This document shows positions 1-8,153 of a DNA stretch of 11,320 nucleotides, piece by piece. How positions within the stretch are numbered: position 1 is the first letter of the stretch; each line of letters opens with the position of its first letter. The stretch comes from a bacterium (GTDB taxonomy: Bacteria > UBA6262): NCBI GenBank assembly GCA_028716025.1, contig JAQUQP010000055.1, forward strand, positions 1 through 11,320, given 5' to 3'. Both the position numbers and the translations under genes were made by a program. Below the pieces are notes generated by a model. The model saw nothing but the letters and a program-made list of their open reading frames with translations. It was not told where the DNA came from and did not search any database.

Positions 1-3000
1 GGGAGTGACCGCCCTGGCGGTATAGGAGAAGCTTTGCCGGTTAAAAACAGCGTCAACAAACAATAACACCCGATCGTCTCTAATATCCTGGTAAGCAGGT
101 ACCAGTCCGTTCTCCGGTTCAAAATCAATTTCACCCTGGGAGGCTAATCGCGTATTTTCCACTTCCAGTCCCGCAGGCAGTAGATCCACGATCACCAGAT
201 TATGGATCTCTTTTTGCATGGGCTCAACGCTAATATTAACTACTACCAATTCACCCTGGGCGACATTTGACAGGTTGATCTCCTGGCCGTTCCTGTTCAG
301 GTATTTTCGGGAGATCTTAATTCCGTTAAAACTATCCGTTGCCTTCTTGTTTAAACTGGTACCTTCCAGAAGGAAGCTGAAATAGCTGTTCTGGGCTCCG
401 GTATTTTTCAAGGTTAAAGTTTTACCGCTTAAGGTATTATCGCTTATCATCGCATTCTTACCGCTGATATCCTTATAAGGCTGACCGTTCGCCAAAAGGC
501 TGGTGCTAATGTCATAGTCCAAAGCCTGGAAGGCTTTGCCTAGCGATATGAACACCCAGGCGCATTCCTGCGTATTGCCAAACCTGCCATTTTTCATATT
601 TTCACCAAGATAGCGTATGAGATCATTGACCCGTGGTGAATTTTTATCTGCCTGGGCCAAGGCTGATAAATACATGGCTGTATTCCTGATCGGGGAATTG
701 AAAGATCCATATTGCTCGCGATAGACAAATAAGCTCTTAAAGTCGGGAGCCAGTACTCTAACCGCGTTAGCCTTATCCCCGATCTCTGAAAAACTCATTG
801 ATAACAAAGCCCGGTCAACTTCACCCAGGTTTTGAAGCCTGACAGTACTGAGATATTGCATCGCCGCCTTATCCGGGGTCCCATTCAAGGCCTTTAAATA
901 TATCATGTACACGTTATTATAATTAGGATCACTCGTGTTGTAATCCCGGCGGTCCAGCCTGCCGGTATTTTGCGTGACAACAGTTGGACGGATAATGTAG
1001 GAACGGATCCTGGAAAGCACGCGTGGATTTACTTTATAACCCAGACGGTTCGCTTCCAATAAAGCATGACTGACATAAAGACTGATCCAGGGAGAGGATT
1101 CAGTTCCTCCCGGCCACATGGTGAAGCTGCCGTCAGCTAATTGCATTTTTTCCAGTTTTTCGATCCCTGCTTGCACGTACATATCCACGGCATTGGCTTT
1201 ACTGCCAAAAATACCAGTGGCCAAGCCGATCTCTTTAAAATAGAGCAACGGGAATATTTTAGACGTGACTTGTTCCGCGCACCCGTAAGGATAGCCGATC
1301 AAATAATCTAGGCATGCCAAATATTGGATCAATGGATTGGAAGACATGGACAACCGGATCTTTTGTCCGAACTTGATGTACCCTGCCGGTACTTGCAATA
1401 TTTTTTCCTGACCGGGTTTTAACATTCCCAGATTAGTAACAGATTCCAGGTGGGTAAAGGGCCTGACTCCTAATTCTTGTTGGAAATCAGACCGGTATCC
1501 TGACCCGCTGGCAGTGACGTAAACAGTGGCTACTCCCGCTTCATTTTTACAGCGGGCGAAGAATACCACCCTGGCTTGCTGCTTATTATCCAGGAATATG
1601 GCCTGTTCCGGCCCGGAGGTTATCTCTACTGGGCCCTCGGTCCTGATCAATACCTTGAAATTACCCGCCTTGCCTGTTTTGTTATAGACCCCCACTGGTA
1701 TCTGGAATTGGTCAAGCGGGGAAGCAAACCGGGGCAAGTTGGGTAACAGTACGATAGGATCAGCCACGGTTACTGCTTTTTCACCGGAACCATATTTAGT
1801 TCCGTTTACGGCCATCGCCATTACCCTTACCTGGCCATTGAACCCGGTAGTATCGAAATGATATTGGATCTCACCATTTTGGTCTGGAGTCAAAATACCT
1901 GAGTAGATGGCCAGTGATTTTGGCTTTTTTGCTTCGATCGGATTCAGGTGACGTCGTTCATATTCATCTTCCCCGCCGTCTCCTCCTAAAGCCAGTTTAT
2001 TGGCTTTCAGGTCAGGAAGGACCAGGTTGAAGATGGAATAGGTAGCGGTGGTCATAGCCTTCTTCCGGTAGAAGTAATTTAGCGGATCTGGCGTCTTAAA
2101 ATTGGTAATTTGCAGAATACCTTCGTCTACAGCGGAAAGAATTACATTGGTTCTCTCGGCAGTGTCACTTGGGACGCGCAATTTTACCTGGATCCCGGTC
2201 CTGGCTTCGACCTCATTTTGTATATCCCAGCTCAGATCTATGGTCCTGGTGCTTTTGTTTATATATAAGGGAGTGATGCCAAAAGAAGTCATGGGCAAGG
2301 ATTTTAAATCCTCTTCAGGGGTCCTGACCAATAATCCGGTGATATAAACATTAGGTAAATAGTCCGCGGTGACCGGGACGGATATTTCCGCAGTGTTGCC
2401 GGTAATATTAACTACTTGAGAATAATAGACTTTTTCCCGTTCCACGGTCAGGAACAATTTGCCGGAGAAAGGCGCTCGTACGGAAACTATCGCGTTTTCA
2501 CCGTTAGCATAGCTTTCCTTATCTAACCCGATCTTTAGTTTTTCCGGCGACTCCAGAGCGAATGTTTGGTAGCCGGGACCGGTTACGTTTACTAATAAAC
2601 TGGTGCACATGCTGTCTTCGTTACCGATATATATCTTATAGCTGCCTGGCTTATCCGGCTTGAAAGAAAAAGATCCCCGGCCATCAACTTCCACGACATT
2701 TTGCAGGATCACTTCTTCATAAGAAGAAGACTCATAATTCCCGCGGCCCCAGAAATTTTGCTTAAAGATCGAGTATGACACTCTTCTTTTTACCAGCAGT
2801 TGCACATTCTTTACTTTCTCTAACTGTCCTGAGGGATCAATAGCCACGTAATCGACTTTTATTGTGTTCCCGACGGTATATATCGGCAGCCGGGTGACTT
2901 TGGCTCCCAGGTAATAAGGATAGGCGTCAACCGGGATGATTACGGCTCCGCTCACTTCCCGCCCACCTGAGTCAAAGACCTCGGTATATACATAAGCATT

Positions 3001-6000
3001 AAGCGCGGAGGGAGGACGCAGGAAAGGCAGGGAAACTTCATATTTCAATTTTCCATTATTATCAAGCTTCCCTTCTCCCAGATTTAACGTTTCGTCACTG
3101 AATTCCTGTTCGTTGCTGAATTTGTAAGACGTGAATTTAGGATGCGTAAAATTCCTGGGAACCAGGCGGACTGAAGTAGTTACTTTGGAGCCGGCGGCCG
3201 GCGCCCCGAATAGCTGGTTGCCAAAAACCGTAAATACCAGTTTCTCTCCCGGACCGATATTGGTTTGCTGGGGATTTATTTCCACTTTCAATTTATCCGG
3301 AATGAAATCTTCGACTTTAAAACTTGTTACTCCCAATGTCCCCATCTGGTCCAAACGGTAAAGATTAGCCTGATAATGCCCGGTAAGGGCGCTGAGCGGG
3401 AAATCCACGGTAAAGGAAACCACTCCATTTTGATTCCATTTAGCTTCCTGCCTGGCAAACTCCGCTCCTTGCGGATCGGTGACGATAAGACGAACCGGCA
3501 GTTCCGGCGGAGTAGTGAAATCCTTATTCCTGATAATGCCGGTCAGGTAGGCTTTCTCTCCCGGACGATACAAGTCCCTTTCCGGGGTCAAGAAAGCTTC
3601 CATACCGGATTGGGTATACGGTTCGCCGCCTATATCATAACCATACTGTTCCATCGCGGAAGAATCGAACTTCAGGAAAGACCAGTCTTCGCCTTTTTCC
3701 GCGATCAAGAAATAGGGAATGAACCCGTTTTCATTATGCTGCCAGCGGCTAAATATGACTTTGCCTGATTCATCAGTGCTTCCTTCTTCCATTACCTGGT
3801 TGGTAGTACTGATAAGCTTAACCTTTATACCTGGTAAAGCATTAAGGGTCTTAATAGCCAGGACATATACTGCCAGATCGTCTCCAGAGTTTTTGGCTAT
3901 TAATCCCAGGTCACTACATAATATCCAACGGCTATCCCGGTTATAATATTCATGCGGATCGCTTACCCTGACCTTGAAAACTCCTTTATAGGGCAGGTTC
4001 TGGAGCTTTCTTAAATTGATGTATTGGGTTACTTCTTCGTTTATTTGTCCGCCATCTACTTTGAAACTGCCGTTATATACGCTGGAAGACATCGGCGCGC
4101 TATAGTAATCATTATCATCATAAGAGTAATAATTCCTAAAGAACTGGATCAGGTTATTTTTAAATACCTTTTCCACGGAAACATTAACTTGGTCGAGGTT
4201 TACGGTCTTAAGCGCGATGTTCATTTCACCATTCAAGGGAAGGATCTTGCCGCTATTGGCGAATTTAACGCTGGCGGGGAGGTCTTCGATGCGAACGAAC
4301 TCCCGCCTTTCGTTTTCCAGTGATTCGCCACTAGCAGATTTGGTACCGGCGGCAACCCGTATTTCATAGGTGCGATTAGGCTGGAAATTCGCCTTTAAAA
4401 CAGTGTAGCAATATTCCGACTGCACTTCACAAGGAATGTACGGGATCAGGGATATATGGGTTTCCGCCTCATCTTTGGAGACAGGCATATTAAACATAAT
4501 AGTAATAAAGGTACTTCCCGGCTCGTGCCAAAGCTTAATATCAGATACTTCCAATTTTTCCTTGGCCGGCAGAGATACGGTTTGCTTAAAATCATCAGCT
4601 AACGGTACCGCGCCGCCAATGCAGGAGAGGTCCTTTTTGATCCGGCATTCGATCTGGGTTTCCTTTTGCGCCCGGGATACCAGTCCGGTCTTGAAATAAA
4701 ATCTTTCCGGCAAACTCGATCTTTCCAGTTCTACTTGTATGGGTTCATTTTCATGCAATATCTGTAAATTTGACTGTAAATCAGAGATTTCGACCGGATA
4801 ATTGAAACTGATCTCTCCCATCACTCTTTTTTCAACGTTCCTGGCTAAATCATAAAGATAGAAGAGCTTTACGTTCGCGACCTTAAACAACTCGGTATTA
4901 AAAGTTATTTTATTGCCGCTGGCCAGGTGTTTACCGCTCGCGGCTTTTAAATTCCTGGTATTTAGACTGACCGTGTATTTGGTGGACGGTTTCAATGGGC
5001 TGGCGGGGATAAAGACGATCGTCCGGTCACTTTCCATTTTGTATTCGCCATCGATCTTGGGCGTGATATCAAAACATTCCAGTTGGTTGATTTCCTTTAC
5101 CTGGGAAATGATCGGACCGGAAAAAGCGACCCGGATGATGCTCTGCGCGGGAATTTCCCCCTGAGGGGTGAATTCAACGACAAATACGGTATAACGCTGG
5201 TATATTTTTGGCCCGATCCATATACCTGTTAATATAATCAAGGCAGAGACAGAGATAACCTTAACCGCCTGTTTATGTTCTTTGCATTTTAATATGCCGG
5301 CGGATATCCATGGCCGGAATTTTTCCGTAAAACGGCTGATATTTTCCTTCTTGAACACCATGACTCCAGCAGTTTTCAGCCGGAGGGTCGAAAGTATCCT
5401 GATACTTAAACCATATATCTCTTCCTTGAACACAATGATCCAGCCGGCTATGAATATCAGCCAGGTGAAATTGGTAAACAAAGACCTTAAGGAAACAATA
5501 AATGCTTGGTAGGTTTTATAGGCTTTGGCCAAAAGACTTCCGTAAGCATGATGTTTCGCGGTTATCAGGAAAATACTTTTCCATGGGTCTGACCCTAGCG
5601 CCCAAGTCCAAAATGAATTCAGCCAATTAACGCAGGAGTTGATAAGTACCGGATAATAAGGCCAGATCCAGCTGATGATGACAAATAGGGCTATGCTTTT
5701 TAGGATATCCGGCGTTTTTTGGAAATATCTCTTCCTGATGTGACCATAAACCAGTACGGCTAAAGGCACGAGCAGGTAAATAGTATGGAGCAGGACATTG
5801 ATAATGCCCAGATCTGTGCGCCTAAAAACCTGCGCCAGATACAACAAAAGCAGTAAAATGGAGATGAAAACAACCGTGGGTTTCTTAAAAAACCGTACGT
5901 ATGGCAAATTGAAAAAGTAGCGCATTGACCATATGAATCTATCCAGAGCTAAACATACTATCAGGGAAGTTATGAATAAAAATGCCAGGTAGAAGAGCAA

Positions 6001-6273
6001 TGTTGGTTTGCCGGAAACCGGCATAGCCCAGGCTGAGCCGATCGCAAATATCAACAACAACGTGATCCAGTATGGTTTCTTTTTCAGAATTTTCCATCTT
6101 AAAGTGGAATTCAAGACGGAAAATAAAATTAATATCAGCCACCAATATTTTATACTGAACATCAATATCTTTACAGATAGACTCCAATTTGAATAATATG
6201 ACAACGCTAAGATCCCAGCTCCGGTCAATAATACCATTAATACTTTTAGAGCTATTTTCAAACTTAGTCGCAT
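1..6273 (-). CDS. Bacterial alpha-2-macroglobulin with polytopic membrane N-terminus (C-terminus cut by window edge)
   Basis: The frame is open without a stop from ATG at 6273 to base 1 (2091 codons). Known for the family: bacterial alpha-2-macroglobulins are large envelope proteins thought to trap proteases through a bait region and a reactive thioester. Seen in order: about nine hydrophobic spans (residues 1-357); Ig-like/Big_5-type domains with FSGP, FNYPV and FNMPV segments (about 366-690); macroglobulin domains including DLYRPGEK (Tyr902); VDEGIL (Asp1383); FNGQVRVMAMAV (from Phe1478); and the thioester motif GCAEQ (Cys1665, Gln1668) followed by the helical thioester domain. The last residues in view, YTARAVTP, match the usual end of the family, so probably only a few dozen residues are missing. 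The start has a strong GGGAGGA site 4 nt upstream of the start codon region and lies 26 nt after the peptidase gene, suggesting co-transcription. The multi-span N-terminus is unusual; YfhM-type relatives are normally lipoproteins. Confidence 0.93.
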   Translation of the reverse strand, partial: MRLSLKIALKVLMVLLTGAGILALSYYSNWSLSVKILMFSIKYWWLILILFSVLNSTLRWKILKKKPYWITLLLIFAIGSAWAMPVSGKPTLLFYLAFLFITSLIVCLALDRFIWSMRYFFNLPYVRFFKKPTVVFISILLLLLYLAQVFRRTDLGIINVLLHTIYLLVPLAVLVYGHIRKRYFQKTPDILKSIALFVIISWIWPYYPVLINSCVNWLNSFWTWALGSDPWKSIFLITAKHHAYGSLLAKAYKTYQAFIVSLRSLFTNFTWLIFIAGWIIVFKEEIYGLSIRILSTLRLKTAGVMVFKKENISRFTEKFRPWISAGILKCKEHKQAVKVISVSALIILTGIWIGPKIYQRYTVFVVEFTPQGEIPAQSIIRVAFSGPIISQVKEINQLECFDITPKIDGEYKMESDRTIVFIPASPLKPSTKYTVSLNTRNLKAASGKHLASGNKITFNTELFKVANVKLFYLYDLARNVEKRVMGEISFNYPVEISDLQSNLQILHENEPIQVELERSSLPERFYFKTGLVSRAQKETQIECRIKKDLSCIGGAVPLADDFKQTVSLPAKEKLEVSDIKLWHEPGSTFITIMFNMPVSKDEAETHISLIPYIPCEVQSEYCYTVLKANFQPNRTYEIRVAAGTKSASGESLENERREFVRIEDLPASVKFANSGKILPLNGEMNIALKTVNLDQVNVSVEKVFKNNLIQFFRNYYSYDDNDYYSAPMSSSVYNGSFKVDGGQINEEVTQYINLRKLQNLPYKGVFKVRVSDPHEYYNRDSRWILCSDLGLIAKNSGDDLAVYVLAIKTLNALPGIKVKLISTTNQVMEEGSTDESGKVIFSRWQHNENGFIPYFLIAEKGEDWSFLKFDSSAMEQYGYDIGGEPYTQSGMEAFLTPERDLYRPGEKAYLTGIIRNKDFTTPPELPVRLIVTDPQGAEFARQEAKWNQNGVVSFTVDFPLSALTGHYQANLYRLDQMGTLGVTSFKVEDFIPDKLKVEINPQQTNIGPGEKLVFTVFGNQLFGAPAAGSKVTTSVRLVPRNFTHPKFTSYKFSNEQEFSDETLNLGEGKLDNNGKLKYEVSLPFLRPPSALNAYVYTEVFDSGGREVSGAVIIPVDAYPYYLGAKVTRLPIYTVGNTIKVDYVAIDPSGQLEKVKNVQLLVKRRVSYSIFKQNFWGRGNYESSSYEEVILQNVVEVDGRGSFSFKPDKPGSYKIYIGNEDSMCTSLLVNVTGPGYQTFALESPEKLKIGLDKESYANGENAIVSVRAPFSGKLFLTVEREKVYYSQVVNITGNTAEISVPVTADYLPNVYITGLLVRTPEEDLKSLPMTSFGITPLYINKSTRTIDLSWDIQNEVEARTGIQVKLRVPSDTAERTNVILSAVDEGILQITNFKTPDPLNYFYRKKAMTTATYSIFNLVLPDLKANKLALGGDGGEDEYERRHLNPIEAKKPKSLAIYSGILTPDQNGEIQYHFDTTGFNGQVRVMAMAVNGTKYGSGEKAVTVADPIVLLPNLPRFASPLDQFQIPVGVYNKTGKAGNFKVLIRTEGPVEITSGPEQAIFLDNKQQARVVFFARCKNEAGVATVYVTASGSGYRSDFQQELGVRPFTHLESVTNLGMLKPGQEKILQVPAGYIKFGQKIRLSMSSNPLIQYLACLDYLIGYPYGCAEQVTSKIFPLLYFKEIGLATGIFGSKANAVDMYVQAGIEKLEKMQLADGSFTMWPGGTESSPWISLYVSHALLEANRLGYKVNPRVLSRIRSYIIRPTVVTQNTGRLDRRDYNTSDPNYNNVYMIYLKALNGTPDKAAMQYLSTVRLQNLGEVDRALLSMSFSEIGDKANAVRVLAPDFKSLFVYREQYGSFNSPIRNTAMYLSALAQADKNSPRVNDLIRYLGENMKNGRFGNTQECAWVFISLGKAFQALDYDISTSLLANGQPYKDISGKNAMISDNTLSGKTLTLKNTGAQNSYFSFLLEGTSLNKKATDSFNGIKISRKYLNRNGQEINLSNVAQGELVVVNISVEPMQKEIHNLVIVDLLPAGLEVENTRLASQGEIDFEPENGLVPAYQDIRDDRVLLFVDAVFNRQSFSYTARAVTP
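1270..1284 (-). other. Thioester motif GCAEQ of the macroglobulin
   Basis: These codons read Gly-Cys-Ala-Glu-Gln (residues 1664-1668) within the context YPYGCAEQVTSK. In this family the Cys and Gln side chains form an internal thioester that binds an attacking protease covalently. Some bacterial homologues (YfaS type) have lost the motif; here it is intact, so the covalent-trap chemistry is likely kept. Confidence 0.9.
1909..1992 (-). other. Candidate bait region of the macroglobulin
   Basis: Residues about 1428-1455 form a glycine-, acid- and arginine-rich stretch (GGDGGEDEYERRHLNP) between the VDEGIL segment and the conserved FNGQVRV segment. In bacterial alpha-2-macroglobulins the protease-sensitive bait lies in the variable part after the DEGIL motif, some 250 residues before the thioester, and this position fits. 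It contains acidic residues and an Arg-Arg pair that many proteases could cut. The assignment rests on position and composition only. Confidence 0.5.
5203..6273 (-). other. Polytopic membrane region of the macroglobulin gene
   Basis: This codes for residues 1-357 of the macroglobulin. By eye, hydrophobic stretches lie near residues 7-27, 36-54, 68-84, 91-110, 133-150, 158-177, 193-210, 265-284 and 337-357. Short basic loops such as RWKILKKK and HIRKRYFQK separate several of them. The N-terminus is basic (MRLSLK), so it probably starts in the cytoplasm. Nine spans would then place the macroglobulin domains on the outer face of the inner membrane. The span count is a manual estimate. I do not recognise this membrane domain as a named family. 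Confidence 0.75.
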
Positions 6274-6276
6274 TCG

Positions 6277-6283
6277 TCCTCCC
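6277..6283 (-). promoter_or_regulatory. Ribosome binding site of the macroglobulin gene
   Basis: GGGAGGA lies directly before CGA and the ATG at 6273. It is a strong site in the 26-nt gap after the peptidase gene. It supports the long form that includes the membrane region rather than an internal start. Confidence 0.75.
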
Positions 6284-6299
6284 GCTAATGAATTATCTG

Positions 6300-7583
6300 T
6301 TAATATTTTCCTTTTAGCCAAGCGAGCCAGCTTTGCTCGACTTGGGAGCTGTCTAGGTAAAGCGCGTCTTTTAATGCCTGGTTGATATCCTTACTGGCCT
6401 TGTACTTATCTAAAATAGTTGATACCTGGTACATAGTGTATCGGTCAACCAGGTACAGGATCAGGGCTTTGGCTTCATAATAGGCCAAACTGGTAGTTTC
6501 CTGGTCACGATTGGTATCCCAGGAACTGTCCAGGTTGGACAGGGAGATCAGGTCACCCTGGGCCAGGTGCTTTTTTAATATGGTCAATTCTTCTTCACTT
6601 AGCTTGTCCCCGCCGGATGGTTCTTTATACTGGGCCAATCCCTCGTCCAGCCATCGGGGTATTTTCATGCCCATTTTACGGTATAACAAAACATGGGTAT
6701 ATTCATGATAGAGGACATTCTTTAATCGCTCTTCGCTATTTTCAATGTCATCGGCGGTTAACCTGATCGTGCCGTTCCCTTCAGCCTGGCCCGGTAGCCA
6801 ATCAGGATTCCCGGTCACTTCCCCGTATTGCCCCTTGTTATAGATAACTATAGTCACTTTTTCCTTGGGGAAATAATTGAAATCCGATCCTATCTTATAA
6901 TAGGCGTCATTTAACATCAACAAAGCTTTGCCAGCCAGGTCCTGGCGGGCAAAGCCTTCATATTTTACTTCAAAGCGGGAAAATCCCTGGCGGTTAAACT
7001 TTTCTCCAACCTTGTTTTCTTTTTCCAGGGCGGTTACTTTGTTTCTTATTTCCGGCAGGTCGGGATGGAGCTCCAGCGCCTTATTCCAGTAAGTGACAGC
7101 GTCTTCATTTTTACCTTGCAGGTACATCAAATTTCCCAAATTGACGAATACGGACCAATTTTCATTATCAAGTTTCGCAGCCTGGTGAAAATGGGTAAAG
7201 GCTGTTTCATAATCCTTTTTGTTCATTAATCCGATGGCATAATTATTATGCGCTATCGCCAGATTTTTTGCCAACCGGGGATTGGTTTTATCGAGCAGGT
7301 AAGTTTTTTCCCTGAAAGTTATGGATGAAATCCAGTCATTTTTTTCTTCCGCTTGATAAGCCAGCGTAGCATATGCATTGATCAGGTTCTGTTTGATAAT
7401 TTTATTATCCGGGGCTAAATTATAAGCTTTTTCAAGGTATTCCCTGGCTTTCTCATGATCGCCATTATTACCGAGCTCGATACCTTGATTATTCAATTCT
7501 TTCGCGCTTTCAGCAAACGCGGAAGCCCCAATAATTTGCAGTAGAAGGAAAAATAGTATAATCCTACAGTTTTGGTTCTTCAT
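6300..7583 (-). CDS. Exported TPR protein with gluzincin-type metallopeptidase domain
   Basis: 427 residues. A signal peptide is visible (basic MKNQNCR, hydrophobic core 8-20, likely cleavage after SAFA near 24). About four TPR-like units follow (27-60, 61-101, 102-141, 142-175), then a peptidase domain resembling the Peptidase_MA-like families. The zinc motif HEYTH (His293, Glu294, His297) is followed by WLDEG with Glu314 as the probable third ligand, which is the gluzincin arrangement. Active residues look intact, so a secreted or periplasmic zinc protease is likely; its substrate is unknown. The ATG overlaps the end of the upstream gene by 20 nt and has no clear Shine-Dalgarno site, suggesting translational coupling. 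The macroglobulin gene follows after 26 nt. TPRs suggest protein-protein contacts, possibly with operon partners (inference). Confidence 0.85.
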   Translation of the reverse strand: MKNQNCRIILFFLLLQIIGASAFAESAKELNNQGIELGNNGDHEKAREYLEKAYNLAPDNKIIKQNLINAYATLAYQAEEKNDWISSITFREKTYLLDKTNPRLAKNLAIAHNNYAIGLMNKKDYETAFTHFHQAAKLDNENWSVFVNLGNLMYLQGKNEDAVTYWNKALELHPDLPEIRNKVTALEKENKVGEKFNRQGFSRFEVKYEGFARQDLAGKALLMLNDAYYKIGSDFNYFPKEKVTIVIYNKGQYGEVTGNPDWLPGQAEGNGTIRLTADDIENSEERLKNVLYHEYTHVLLYRKMGMKIPRWLDEGLAQYKEPSGGDKLSEEELTILKKHLAQGDLISLSNLDSSWDTNRDQETTSLAYYEAKALILYLVDRYTMYQVSTILDKYKASKDINQALKDALYLDSSQVEQSWLAWLKGKY

Positions 7584-8148
7584 TTTTATTATCTTTGTTT
7601 TTTCCGCGCTTGATCAAGAAGAAGATACCAACAGCGACCACTGCCAGGACAATGACCGCGAAGATGATTGCCGGCAATGATAATGGTGACCTGGAGGCTG
7701 AAGGTACGGGTATAGTAACTGTGCTGGCTGTAAAATTAGTAAAAGTTGATGCGGTAACGGCGGCTACCGGCACGGCTTCCGCCGGAGCCGGTTTGGTTTG
7801 TACAGGTTTCTTTTTTACCGGCGGCGCGGGTTTTTGTGCCTTCTTTGGTGCTGGCTTAGCCGCGACAGTCGTGGTTTTTACGACGGCTTTGGGTTTAGCC
7901 ACAGATTTTTTTGCCGGTGGCGGTGTTAATTTGCGGCCATCTATGGTGTCAATTTCATCAGTGGTAAAGGTCACTACACCCCCTGACTTCATCACAACTT
8001 TGATCTCATCGCGGTTTTCTTCCACTATCGCCGCGTCAAATATGCGGCCGTTCTTGAGCCGGATAGTCTCTGCCCGGGATGAGCCGCATATAAGGGATGT
8101 GACTGCCATACAGAAAAGCGCTAAAAAAAATCTCTGCCGATAGTTCAT
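7564..8148 (-). CDS. Exported protein with Pro/Ala/Lys-rich linker and C-terminal membrane anchor
   Basis: 194 residues, not recognised as a named family. Seen in order: a signal peptide (1-26, cleavage probably after SSRA); a small beta-rich module (27-73) with the pattern ETIRLKNGRIFDAAIVEE and a later FTTDEIDTID, resembling short 'LKNG' domains found in many exported bacterial proteins; a Pro/Ala/Lys/Thr-rich linker (75-130) like those of TonB-type proteins; a Ser/Thr-rich stretch; one transmembrane helix (about 157-179); and a charged tail (KRGKNKDNKNEEPKL). The expected topology is a periplasmic module tethered by an extended linker to the inner membrane. The start has a GGAGG site inside the last codons of the propeller gene, 5 nt upstream, and the stop lies inside the peptidase gene. 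A scaffold or adaptor role in the operon is inference. Confidence 0.8.
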   Translation of the reverse strand: MNYRQRFFLALFCMAVTSLICGSSRAETIRLKNGRIFDAAIVEENRDEIKVVMKSGGVVTFTTDEIDTIDGRKLTPPPAKKSVAKPKAVVKTTTVAAKPAPKKAQKPAPPVKKKPVQTKPAPAEAVPVAAVTASTFTNFTASTVTIPVPSASRSPLSLPAIIFAVIVLAVVAVGIFFLIKRGKNKDNKNEEPKL

Positions 8149-8153
8149 GACTC

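Noticed and set aside
3265..3768. Open frame of 167 codons on the plus strand
   Set aside because: It lies wholly inside the macroglobulin gene, opposite strongly recognisable macroglobulin domains, and shows no family features of its own.
5939..6187. Open frame of 82 codons on the minus strand
   Set aside because: It is an alternative frame within the membrane region of the macroglobulin gene; the frame with hydrophobic spans continues unbroken and has the ribosome site.
7609..7690. Cell-wall sorting signal (LPXTG-like) at the end of the linker protein
   Set aside because: There is a hydrophobic helix and a basic tail but no sorting motif before the helix, and the tail is long and acidic at its end; a plain membrane anchor is simpler.
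7595..8143. Open frame of 182 codons on the plus strand
   Set aside because: It is the antisense shadow of the Pro/Ala/Lys-rich linker gene. Its Gly/Ala/Phe-rich content mirrors those codons, and the minus-strand gene has a signal peptide, a ribosome site and operon spacing.
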